A stretch of 7,083 bases of DNA from Phycisphaerales bacterium. Lineage in GTDB: Bacteria; Planctomycetota; Phycisphaerae; Phycisphaerales; UBA1924. Below, piece after piece: positions 1-7,079 of the stretch (within the stretch, counting starts at the first letter, position 1; every line of letters starts with the position of its first letter). The notes beneath the pieces were generated by a model that saw only the letters and a program-made list of their open reading frames with translations, made no database searches and had not been told where the DNA came from. The position numbers and the translations under genes are program-made. The stretch lies in contig JAUXUZ010000216.1 of NCBI GenBank assembly GCA_030680655.1, positions 1 through 7,083 of the forward strand, read 5' to 3'.

Positions 1-7
1 GGGGAGT

Positions 8-3000
8 TTAGCGGTCGCCGAGGGTCCCGGGTGCCGCCGGAAGCGGCACTGTTTCGTGGTCGGTCGGGGCAAGCGGGACGAGCGAGACGTGCTCGGCGGC
101 CGGTATGCCCCCCTCCCCCCCCAGGCTCAGCCGGGGATCGACGATCCGCAGCGTGCGCTGGCGGTCGCGTTCGAGGCGGTCAAGGTCTGTGCGGAGCGCC
201 TCAGCGAGGGGGTTGCGGCCGCCCGCGAAGACCGACCGCACCGCCGCGAAGTTCTCGAGGGTGAACTCGGGGGCGTCGGGCGTGCCGCGGATGCGGGCGG
301 TGAAGAGCTCATCGCGGAAGGCGTCGAGCAGGTCGGTCAGGAGCGGGATGCGCGTCCGGCCGCGCGCAGCCATGCGCAGGTCGAGGGCGCGAGTGTCGAT
401 GCGCATGGTGCCAGCGCCGAGGAGGGCGAGCGAGTCGGAGAGGACGGCGGTGCGGTCGAAGACGAGGGTGTCGCCCTCGATGTGCACATCGGCGTGGGCG
501 AAGTCAAACGACGATGACACGGGAAGCTGCAGCGCCGCGAGCGAGAGGATGGTGGTGAGGCCGGGGACATCGAGCACCGCGTTGCCGCCGGCGATGCGGA
601 CCTCGCCACGCCCGCGGCGCGAGGCGGTGTCGCCGGTGACGCCGCGGAGTGCAACCTGCGCCTCGACCAGCCCGCGCGAGCCGTCGGGGGGGAGGTCGTC
701 CTCGCGGATCACCAGCGTGCTGGGTGGGAGCGGGCCCTCCAGCGACGGGCGGGTCCGCTGCAGGTCGCGGAGGAGGTCGGCGAAGCGGAGCCCCGCCAGT
801 TCGAGCGAGGCTTCGTAGCTGGCCTGCGCCACCGCGCCGTCACCTGCGCCCTCTTCAAGCGGGAGCGTGACGGCGTGGGCGTGCAGCAGCAGGCGGCCGC
901 CGTACGCGTTGCCCGTGAGCATCGGCACATCAAGGACGCTGCCGCCGGCCGCCCCCCCCCCTGCCTCATCAACATCCGCGTGCTTGAGCCGCACGCTGCC
1001 CGCAGCGCCGGTCACCCGCAGCCCCGCGATCCGCAGCGCCGCATCGGAGAGTGTCAGCTCGGTGCGGGCGGGCGCGGCCGAGTCACGCGTTGACCAGAAG
1101 GCGAGCCGGCCGCGGGCATCGTCAACGGTGATGCCCGGGTTGGCGAAGAGGCCGGCGAACTCCGCGGCACCCTCGAGCAGGTAGCGGACGGGCTCTGTAT
1201 CCGGCCCGTCGGACCAGACCCGGACGGTGGTGGCCGGCGCGTCGATGCCGTCGAACACCTGGATGTTGGCATCGGCGAGCGCGCTGGCGATCGATGGCGG
1301 CAGCATCGCCAGCAGCGTCGGGGGCGTCCCATCTGACTCGAAGGCGAGCCTGCCGTCGATGCCCCACTTCGCAGGGTCGGCACCCGTTGCCGCCGCGCGG
1401 GTCCACAGCCCGTTGAACCGGGCGGTCCACCCCTCGTCAACGACGGTGAGTTCCTCGAAGGCGCCCCCACTTTCTTCGATGGTGACCTGACCGCTGACAA
1501 GCGGGAACACGAGGCGCTGCGGCTGGGGCGCGTCCGCGTCGCTCATCGTGATCGCCAGCCAGCGCGGGCGCAGCGCCAGCCACGACGTCCACGCGGACGG
1601 GTCGGTGACACCGGGCGGCAGCGCGAGCCTCAACTCACCGTCGAGGATGCCCTCGGGCTTGAGCGACTCGATCTGCCCGGCGATCGCGTCACCGCCGAAG
1701 CGCCCCGCCAGCTGGCGTGCAACGGGGCTCTCAAGCTGCAGGCCCCGCAGGGTGATGTCGACCGGCTCAAAGACGAGCAGAGGCGTCGCCGGCTCGCCGG
1801 CGGCGGCCTCGGCGGGGGGCGCAACCACACCGCTGGCGGTGATGTGCCCGATGTCCTGCCCGTCAAGACGGACGAGCCCCGCCAGTTCTGCCAGGATGAT
1901 CCGCACCGGCGGCGCAGCCTCGCCCGCGCTGGGCACGGCGATGTGCACGCCCAGCGTCCCCGACTCCTGGAGGATCTCGATCCGCTCACCCGTCAGGTTT
2001 ACCTGGAGGTTGAGCGCGCTGGTGATCTGCGCATCGACGGTTGTCAGCGGCGCGGCACCCTCGGTGCGCTCGACGCGGAATTGCAGGTCGGCGCGGCCCG
2101 ATGGAAGACGCTGCTCGCGGAAGCGCGCGACCGTCTCGGCCGTGCCGGGAACGATCGGCCGAAGGAGGTCCTCAACGGTGAGCGCGACGTCGAGGTCTCT
2201 CACGTTGATGCCAAGCCGCGACGCAGGGGCAGGGCCGGTTGCCGCGGTCTCATCGAAGTACCAATCGCCGTCGATGCGGAAGCGGGCGGCGAGGGGTGGG
2301 CCGAACCGATCCGATGGGCGGGCCGTTGGCGCAAGACGCCCCTCGAGCGAGTCGATGAACAGCCCCCGCGGCGAGACGCGGATGGCGCCGATGAGGTTGC
2401 TCATCTCGATCGCGCTGGCGGTGCCGGCTTCGTGCGCGGGGTGCGCATGGACGCCCTCAAAGACGATCGCGGCGTTGGTACGTGGCGCTTCGCCCGCGGT
2501 GGCCCCCGGAACGACTGTGATCTCGGCCTCGACCGGGCCGGCGAGGTTGAGCTGCGAGAGCAGCCGCTTGATCGAGAACCCCTCGCTGGCGGATGGGGCG
2601 TTCGGCGCGGCCTGCCCAGCACCGAGCGTCTCGGGCAGCGCGTTGATCAACAACGGCTCGATCGGGAAGTGCTCGGCCCTGAGATGAACGGTCGGGCGGT
2701 AGTCCCAGGCGTCGCCGGATGCGACGGTGTCGATCCGTGCGTCGATCTGTGCACTTCCCCCGTGCAGACCGGTCAGCCCCTCACCGCGGACGAGCACGAA
2801 GTCGTCGCCGATGCGAACAGCGATATCCCTGCCGATGAGCGGGTAGGGGAAGGCGTCGGGCAGGGCGTGCACTTCGCGGAAGCGGACGGCGACATCCTGG
2901 TGGACGGGCTGCTCCTTGCCGAAGCCGCTGGTCACGTGAACCTGGATGGAATCGACCGTCCCCGAGAAGAGGCTGAACCGCGGCGGACCGTCCTGGCGGT

Positions 3001-4633
3001 TCGGGGCGGGCTCGCGTCCGGGCGGACCGTCCGGCGCGATGAGCCCCTTTGCGACCAGTTCGGCCAGGCGTTTCTCGCTGAAGACCGCGTCGACGATTGC
3101 CGCGCCCTTGCTGGCCAGCAGGGCACTCCGCAGCACGTCGTCGACGGGCAGGTCGGTGGCGGTGACGCGGATGTCGTAGCGCGAGTCAGCGGTCGGGGGG
3201 TCGATCGTTCCCTCGGCGAAGAGACGGGCGCCCGTCGGGCCACGCCCCTGGATGCCGACGATCTGCACCTTGTCGTCGTCGAACCTCACGGTGCCCGAAA
3301 GCCCGACGATCGGGTAGGGGAACTTGTCGAACGCCGCGGAGCCGTTCTCGAAGATCAGCGTCCCGGCGATGGAGGTCTCGCCCGGCACGCCCGGCGATTC
3401 GGGCGGCCTGCGCGTAATCTCGATGCGGGCGTCGATCACGGCCGTCGGGCCGCTGAACTTCTCGAAGTTTCGTTGGACGACCTCCGGGGTGAACCAGAGG
3501 ATCCGCGGGTCCTTCTCGAGCTCGAAGCGTTCGGCGAGCACGACGGCCGAGTAGGCCGCGTCGAGGGTCAGGGCCCGCGAGTCAAAGCGGACGCGTGCGG
3601 GGAGGTCCTCGAACAGCCCGCGCAGGTCCGCGTGCAGCCCCGCGCCCGGGCCGGTGGAGACGACGCGGAGCGTCCCCGTCACACCCTCCATCCGCGGGTT
3701 GCGCGAGCCGGTGATGTCGGCGCGGCCGGAGGCGATCGGCGCGTTGAGCGAAACGTCGTCGAGGCGCAGCGTGGTGTCGATGCCCGACTGCGGCGTGTAC
3801 CGCAGCGTCGCCCCGGCGATGCGCCCGCGCAGGCGCAGTTTCTCCCACAGCGCCCTGAACGTGGAGGGGACCCGCTGCGGCGTCCAGCGCGAAAGATCGA
3901 CCGACGACGCGCGGATGTCACCCTGCGCTGTCGCGAGGTCAACCTCGCCCGTCGCGTCAAAGTCCATCAGCGCATCGTCTGGGTTCTGCGCGTGGAACCT
4001 GATCAGGTAGCGCTTGGTGCCATAGACCGGGCTGATCCAGCCGTTGCTCTCGAACCGGACAAGCTCCTCAAAGGCCGGGCGGGGTGGCGTTTCTGCGCTC
4101 GGTCCTTGCTCGCCCACGATGATCAAACCGTCCACCACGTCGATTCGGGGAACGCGGGCGATCGCCGATGCCTTCGCGTCCGCGGCGGTGAGGCTCGCGA
4201 GGTTGAGCTGCTTGGTCGATCGGTCGAGCGACACCCGCACGACGGGGCTGACGACGGTCACAGAGGTCGGAACGACCACCCCCGCCGCCCACGCTGACCA
4301 GTCGAGCTCGACCTCGATGCGTTTGGCCTGGGCGACCCGCGCTGGCTCGCCGACAAGGCCGGTCGATTCCGGCGCGGTAAGCGTCGCGTCGCTTGCGATG
4401 AAGCGCCCGTCCAGCCTGAGCGAAACCCAGGACGCGTCAAAGACAGCTCCCGACGCCTTGCGGACCGAGCGTGCCACCAGCCACTTCGGAACCGGACCCT
4501 GCGTCAGGACCACCGCCAGCAGCACGAGCCCGATCAGAACGAGAGCGCACGCCCGCACTGTCCGCCGGAACCGGCGGTAGACCTTCCCCGAGCGCGTCAT
4601 TGCGGGCAGAGTGCCCTTGGGCGTGGACGGCAT
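8..4633 (-). CDS. Large AsmA-like (AsmA/YhdP/TamB-type) membrane-anchored envelope protein
   Basis: The product is 1541 residues. A basic N-terminus (R/K-rich, about residues 14-27) and one hydrophobic segment (about 28-45) form a signal anchor, so the rest should lie outside the cytoplasmic membrane. The remainder is a long series of beta-rich segments with alternating hydrophobic residues and recurring phrases such as G-x-V-R-F and G-x-I-D, as expected of AsmA-superfamily proteins that build long lipid-binding grooves. The best match is residues about 1344-1422 (GEVRIAGG, then VPGLTTILSLAAL, FDFAHADVHIEGDTLVF and LALLGAGTMRIDTRALDLRM), which reads like the AsmA C-terminal domain. An Arg- and Pro-rich tail of about 70 residues follows. 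FPYP segments at 438-441 and 595-598 mark internal repeats. The start is uncertain: ATG 4633 and ATG 4600 (residue 12) both lack a good Shine-Dalgarno, and both keep the anchor. Ten bases separate it from the kinase stop, suggesting one operon. Family knowledge points to phospholipid transport or outer-membrane homeostasis; the exact role is inference. Confidence -1.
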   Translation of the reverse strand: MPSTPKGTLPAMTRSGKVYRRFRRTVRACALVLIGLVLLAVVLTQGPVPKWLVARSVRKASGAVFDASWVSLRLDGRFIASDATLTAPESTGLVGEPARVAQAKRIEVELDWSAWAAGVVVPTSVTVVSPVVRVSLDRSTKQLNLASLTAADAKASAIARVPRIDVVDGLIIVGEQGPSAETPPRPAFEELVRFESNGWISPVYGTKRYLIRFHAQNPDDALMDFDATGEVDLATAQGDIRASSVDLSRWTPQRVPSTFRALWEKLRLRGRIAGATLRYTPQSGIDTTLRLDDVSLNAPIASGRADITGSRNPRMEGVTGTLRVVSTGPGAGLHADLRGLFEDLPARVRFDSRALTLDAAYSAVVLAERFELEKDPRILWFTPEVVQRNFEKFSGPTAVIDARIEITRRPPESPGVPGETSIAGTLIFENGSAAFDKFPYPIVGLSGTVRFDDDKVQIVGIQGRGPTGARLFAEGTIDPPTADSRYDIRVTATDLPVDDVLRSALLASKGAAIVDAVFSEKRLAELVAKGLIAPDGPPGREPAPNRQDGPPRFSLFSGTVDSIQVHVTSGFGKEQPVHQDVAVRFREVHALPDAFPYPLIGRDIAVRIGDDFVLVRGEGLTGLHGGSAQIDARIDTVASGDAWDYRPTVHLRAEHFPIEPLLINALPETLGAGQAAPNAPSASEGFSIKRLLSQLNLAGPVEAEITVVPGATAGEAPRTNAAIVFEGVHAHPAHEAGTASAIEMSNLIGAIRVSPRGLFIDSLEGRLAPTARPSDRFGPPLAARFRIDGDWYFDETAATGPAPASRLGINVRDLDVALTVEDLLRPIVPGTAETVARFREQRLPSGRADLQFRVERTEGAAPLTTVDAQITSALNLQVNLTGERIEILQESGTLGVHIAVPSAGEAAPPVRIILAELAGLVRLDGQDIGHITASGVVAPPAEAAAGEPATPLLVFEPVDITLRGLQLESPVARQLAGRFGGDAIAGQIESLKPEGILDGELRLALPPGVTDPSAWTSWLALRPRWLAITMSDADAPQPQRLVFPLVSGQVTIEESGGAFEELTVVDEGWTARFNGLWTRAAATGADPAKWGIDGRLAFESDGTPPTLLAMLPPSIASALADANIQVFDGIDAPATTVRVWSDGPDTEPVRYLLEGAAEFAGLFANPGITVDDARGRLAFWSTRDSAAPARTELTLSDAALRIAGLRVTGAAGSVRLKHADVDEAGGGAAGGSVLDVPMLTGNAYGGRLLLHAHAVTLPLEEGAGDGAVAQASYEASLELAGLRFADLLRDLQRTRPSLEGPLPPSTLVIREDDLPPDGSRGLVEAQVALRGVTGDTASRRGRGEVRIAGGNAVLDVPGLTTILSLAALQLPVSSSFDFAHADVHIEGDTLVFDRTAVLSDSLALLGAGTMRIDTRALDLRMAARGRTRIPLLTDLLDAFRDELFTARIRGTPDAPEFTLENFAAVRSVFAGGRNPLAEALRTDLDRLERDRQRTLRIVDPRLSLGGEGGIPAAEHVSLVPLAPTDHETVPLPAAPGTLGDR
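108..122 (-). repeat. G8-A-G6 tract near the 3' end of the AsmA-like gene
   Basis: On the coding strand eight G, one A and six G encode L-G-G-E-G-G in the C-terminal tail (residues about 1504-1509). It is a second slippage-prone G-rich stretch in the same gene. A length change here would alter only the last 30 or so residues, beyond the recognisable domain. Confidence -1.
952..961 (-). repeat. G10 homopolymer inside the AsmA-like gene
   Basis: Ten consecutive C on the plus strand are ten G on the coding strand, encoding G1225-G1226-G1227 and the first base of A1228. Loss of one G would move translation into a frame that stops at 709-711, removing the AsmA C-terminal domain and tail. Tracts of this length are prone to slippage in replication and to sequencing error. 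Confidence -1.
2735..3337 (-). repeat. Pair of diverged internal FPYP repeats in the AsmA-like protein
   Basis: Residues about 433-477 (3203-3337) and 591-633 (2735-2863) align without large gaps. Both have F-P-Y-P followed by I/L-V/I-G, then V-R, a D-D pair, a V-x-(I/V) strand, and G-x-G, ending in I-D. The DNA shares the 12-mer CGGGTAGGGGAA at 2840-2851 and 3311-3322 on the plus strand. A weaker third unit may start at residue 747 (L-I-G-A-I-R-V). They fit the repeated beta modules of AsmA-superfamily proteins and probably reflect old duplication within the gene. Confidence -1.
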
Positions 4634-4643
4634 CGGGGAGAGC

Positions 4644-6305
4644 TTAGGGGTTCTTCGGTGGCGGACCGCCCGGAGGCTCCTCGGGCGGGCGAGGAGATGT
4701 CGCGTGGGACGTGGCCTCGACTGCCCTGTTGATCACGGGCACGGCCCTCTGCAGGATGTCCATCGTCCCTTTGGCACGCGGGTCTGTCACGCCGGGAGCG
4801 TTTGGCCCGAGTGTCCGCTCCGCCTCGTCCAGGATCTCCAGCGCTTCTTTCATCGCCACGTTCTGATTCAACAGCTTCTCGTTCTTGTCGCTGATCACCC
4901 GAACGTAGTAGACGGTGGACACCACACCGGCGATGCACAACATGGCCGCGAGACCGCAAAGGGCGGCGACCGTCGGCCGCCGCCTGATCCACAGGACGAC
5001 GACGCGCGACGGCGAAGGCCTCTGCCAGGCGATCGGCCGATGATCGAGCCAGGCTTCGAGGTCGTCAGCGAGCGCGGAGGCTGAGGGGTGCCGCAGTTCG
5101 GGCGATCGCGCCAAGGCACGCACGCACACCTGATCGAGCGAACCGTCAACATCTCGCCTCGCCTCGCGCGGCGAGGCCGGACGGAGCGTGGCGCTCTTGA
5201 GCGCGTCTCCGTGGCTGCGGGCCACGTCGGCGGGAGAGTCGCCGTTTGGGAAGCCGCCCGTGAGCAGGTAGTAGAGAATCCCACCCAGCGCGTAGACATC
5301 GGCGGGTGCCGAGAAGCAGCCGGGCTCGGCCCGGAACTGCTCGGGTGAGATGAACGCCATGTTGCCGACCGGGCCCACGGTCTGGTCGGCGGAGGCGGCC
5401 TCCGCCTCTTCCATCAACGATCGGTGGAGGCGTGCGGCAATCCCAAAGTCCGCCACTTTCGCCTCGCCGCGCTCATCGAGCAGCACGTTGGCGGGCTTCA
5501 AGTCAGAGTGCACCAGGCCGGCCGCGTGAGCGGCCTGAACACCGCGGGCAATCTGTGCGACGATCGCGACGGCTTTTCGAACCGGCACCCGCTTCCTGTG
5601 CGCCTCGAACCACGACTGCAGGTCACCCCCCTTGACCAGTTCGTAGACGATAAACGGCGTGTCGGTCTCCTCACCGCCGCGGTCAAGCACGCGGACCACC
5701 GAGGGATGGTCGACCCGTCTCGCTTTGGTCGCCTCTTCTGTCAGGCGGCGGGCCAGCCATCGGTTGGTGCGCCGCGCCGCGAGCACCTTGATCGCCACCT
5801 CTGCGGGCCGGTCCGGCTCTGAGAGGTGACGGTCGATCGCCGCGTACACCGTGCCGCTCGTGCCAACGCCGATCAAGCGGTTGAGCGTGTACCGCTCGCG
5901 CCCATCGGCCAGCCGCGGCCCGAAGTTCCTGGGCAACCCTGCGAGCGGGCCCATGCGCTCGGGCGTTCTCACCTGCCTGGTCGTCAGCAGCCCCGCGTCG
6001 AGACTCAGCGCATCTTGGATCGTGCCACGCAAGCGCGGGTAGGCGGAGGCCACCAGGTCGCCATCAACCGCCTCGGGCCTCGTCGCACCCCGCGCCAGCG
6101 CGGCAGACCGCAGCGCGATGTCGAGCGCCGCGTCGAGAGGGACCTCGCGACGCTCAAGATCAGGGACCGCTTTGAGGTAGCGGTCCAGCTGTACCGGCAC
6201 ACCGCGCTCGATCAGTTCGCGGCCGTCGGCCTCGATCGCGTCGGCCAGGAGATCGTCGTCGATGGCGTCTGCTCGGGGCGGGTTGAACGGCTTGACGGGC
6301 GTCAC
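4644..6305 (-). CDS. Membrane-anchored Ser/Thr protein kinase (Hanks type), GTG start
   Basis: The product is 553 residues from the GTG at 6305. Residues 1-135 are a mainly helical extension (DRYLKAVPDLERREVPLD region) like those ahead of many planctomycete kinases. The kinase domain spans about 139-421. It shows the glycine loop G146-V-G148-T-S-G151, the ATP-anchoring lysine K173 in VAIK, an alpha-C glutamate at E190 or E191, the catalytic loop H266-S-D268-L-K270-P-A-N273, D286-F-G, the SPE motif S320-P-E322, and D336-V-Y-A-L-G. All catalytic residues are present, so it should be active. The usual HRD arginine is serine, making it a non-RD kinase. One transmembrane segment lies at about 444-468 behind a basic RRR stop-transfer, followed by a short coiled-coil-like stretch (about 471-500) and a Pro-rich tail (537-553). 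The outside portion is only about 85 residues, with no PASTA, WD40 or TPR sensor seen. The start was chosen because GTG overlaps the sigma stop as GTGA and has AGGAG five bases upstream. An upstream in-frame start at 6356 would add 17 residues inside the sigma gene and is less likely. Its target is probably the neighbouring sigma factor (inference). Confidence -1.
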   Translation of the reverse strand: MTPVKPFNPPRADAIDDDLLADAIEADGRELIERGVPVQLDRYLKAVPDLERREVPLDAALDIALRSAALARGATRPEAVDGDLVASAYPRLRGTIQDALSLDAGLLTTRQVRTPERMGPLAGLPRNFGPRLADGRERYTLNRLIGVGTSGTVYAAIDRHLSEPDRPAEVAIKVLAARRTNRWLARRLTEEATKARRVDHPSVVRVLDRGGEETDTPFIVYELVKGGDLQSWFEAHRKRVPVRKAVAIVAQIARGVQAAHAAGLVHSDLKPANVLLDERGEAKVADFGIAARLHRSLMEEAEAASADQTVGPVGNMAFISPEQFRAEPGCFSAPADVYALGGILYYLLTGGFPNGDSPADVARSHGDALKSATLRPASPREARRDVDGSLDQVCVRALARSPELRHPSASALADDLEAWLDHRPIAWQRPSPSRVVVLWIRRRPTVAALCGLAAMLCIAGVVSTVYYVRVISDKNEKLLNQNVAMKEALEILDEAERTLGPNAPGVTDPRAKGTMDILQRAVPVINRAVEATSHATSPRPPEEPPGGPPPKNP

Positions 6306-6922
6306 ATCGGCTCCTGCGCAAAGTGAAAGCGAAGCTGGTCGCGCGTGCGCCGCCACCTCGTGCGGACAACGTCAACCGTAAGCCCGAGCTCCGTCGCGAT
6401 CGCTTCGCTCGAGAGGTTCATCGCCCACAGCCGAGCGATCTGACGGTCGAGTTCATGCGGAACACTCTCGAGCAACCCCTCAAACTCGTCCTCCTCGGCG
6501 AGCACAACGCCCGTGCCGCGCGCGGCCCGATCGAACCTGCCCGCGGCCTCACCCGCCAGGCCGCTCTGCTCGCCCTCCTTCTCCGAGAGCGCCTGCCAGA
6601 TCCGTGCCTTCTCGACCACCGAGTGTTCGGCGATCATGAAGACCAGGCCCCAGAGCTCTTCCTCGCTCCGTGGCTCGAACAAGCCGCGGTGCACGTAGCT
6701 GTCTAGCCGGCGGCTCAAAGTTGAGAGGATGTCCTGCGAGTCAAAGAGCCGGCGCATCGACGTTCGCAGTTTGCCGCGCACCCGCCGGCGGATCTGAGGG
6801 CCGTAGCGCTGCACGAACTCGGCCGCCGCCTCGCGCTCCCCCGCGCCCATCGCCGCCAGCAACTCCCGGACGCTCCGGGGCTGGGTGGGAACATCACGGT
6901 TGGCGCGGAGCGGAAGCGACAT
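6302..6922 (-). CDS. ECF-type RNA polymerase sigma factor (sigma-70 family)
   Basis: The product is 206 residues from ATG 6922 and resembles planctomycete ECF sigma factors. Residues about 22-108 correspond to region 2: an amphipathic first helix (AMGAGEREAAAEFVQRYGP), an Arg-rich stretch (IRRRVRGKLRTSMRRLFD), then DSQDILSTLSRRL at 61-73, in the place of the DxxD core-binding motif, and an aromatic and basic helix (LWGLVFMIAEHSVVEKAR). A polar, acidic linker (about 112-150) leads to region 4 (about 155-200), with a helix-turn-helix in LSSEAIATELGLTVDVVRTR followed by basic residues for -35 recognition. There is no C-terminal extension and no adjacent anti-sigma gene. An in-frame TTG at 6994 would add 24 residues, but that stretch has no visible homology, no Shine-Dalgarno, and runs through the TTCGGAA repeats, so ATG 6922 is preferred; its own Shine-Dalgarno is weak (GAG eight bases upstream). 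The stop overlaps the kinase GTG by four bases. It probably directs RNA polymerase to a small regulon under kinase control; the link is known for other ECF-kinase pairs but inferred here. Confidence -1.
   Translation of the reverse strand: MSLPLRANRDVPTQPRSVRELLAAMGAGEREAAAEFVQRYGPQIRRRVRGKLRTSMRRLFDSQDILSTLSRRLDSYVHRGLFEPRSEEELWGLVFMIAEHSVVEKARIWQALSEKEGEQSGLAGEAAGRFDRAARGTGVVLAEEDEFEGLLESVPHELDRQIARLWAMNLSSEAIATELGLTVDVVRTRWRRTRDQLRFHFAQEPM
6311..6315 (-). promoter_or_regulatory. Shine-Dalgarno AGGAG deciding the kinase GTG start
   Basis: On the minus strand the last codons of the sigma gene contain AGGAG, followed by CCGAT and then the kinase GTG at 6305-6303. The five-base spacing is good. 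Together with the GTGA stop/start overlap, it fixes the kinase start and suggests that ribosomes finishing the sigma gene can restart on the kinase gene (translational coupling). Confidence -1.
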
Positions 6923-6953
6923 CAGAATTGCTCGAGAACGGGCGTCCGGATAC

Positions 6954-7010
6954 TTCGGAAAATGGGGAAGGGGTTCGGAACGGATCGGGGGCAAAAAATT
7001 ATTTTCGGAA
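6954..7010. repeat. Three phased TTCGGAA direct repeats (candidate operator)
   Basis: TTCGGAA occurs at 6954-6960, 6974-6980 and 7004-7010, with start-to-start distances of 20 and 30 bp, so all copies lie on about the same face of the helix. Each copy is itself the near-palindrome TTC-N-GAA. The only other copy noticed in the window is at 4485-4491, inside the AsmA-like gene. Position between divergent genes and the phasing suggest binding sites for a regulator. No protein can be assigned from this window, and chance is not excluded. Confidence -1.
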
Positions 7011-7067
7011 TTGTGTCATTTCGCACGCGCACGGCTCGCTCCCCAATGGGACAGACGGTGTTCCAAC

Positions 7068-7073
7068 AGGAGG
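7068..7073 (+). promoter_or_regulatory. Shine-Dalgarno AGGAGG of the rightward gene
   Basis: This is the full six-base complement to the 16S rRNA 3' end, with a six-base spacer (CATCAT) to ATG 7080. It is the main evidence that a gene begins at the right edge. Confidence -1.
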
Positions 7074-7079
7074 CATCAT

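Larger units (their letters stand above)
6923..7079. promoter_or_regulatory. Divergent intergenic regulatory region
   Basis: These 157 bases separate the leftward sigma gene from the rightward gene. The stretch around 6992-7020 is strongly A+T-rich (CAAAAAATTATTTT and the sequence after it) in an otherwise GC-rich window, as expected of promoter DNA. On the minus strand AATAAT inside it could serve as a -10 element, but no convincing -35 lies at the right distance. A GGAAC-type ECF -35 followed by a matching -10 was looked for on both strands and not found. Promoters for both genes are therefore inferred from position and composition, not from a clear consensus. Confidence -1.

Noticed and set aside
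1548..2687. A 379-codon plus-strand open frame
   Set aside because: It is another shadow of the AsmA-like gene, rich in Ser, Arg and Ala and without any domain or good ribosome site.
1844..4297. An 817-codon open frame on the plus strand opposite the AsmA-like gene
   Set aside because: It lies wholly antisense to a well-supported gene and has low-complexity, Arg/Asp/Gly-rich composition with no recognisable domain. Long antisense open frames are common in GC-rich DNA with strong third-position bias.
4562..4577. A 7-bp inverted repeat (CCGCCGG, AA, CCGGCGG) near the start of the AsmA-like gene
   Set aside because: It lies in Arg codons of the basic N-terminus (RRFRR), has a loop too small for a stable hairpin as drawn, and has no T-tract, so it is explained by coding.
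5826..6326. A 166-codon plus-strand open frame opposite the kinase N-terminal region
   Set aside because: It is antisense to the kinase gene, with Arg-rich composition and no domain; the kinase motifs on the other strand are clear.
6923..6994. A TTG-initiated extension of the sigma factor
   Set aside because: It has no ribosome site, its 24 residues match no sigma region, and it would place two of the phased repeats inside the gene.
6999..7079. A 26-codon minus-strand open frame beginning ATGATG in the intergenic region
   Set aside because: It has no Shine-Dalgarno, overlaps the rightward gene's ribosome site and the A+T-rich promoter-like DNA, and its peptide has no recognisable feature.
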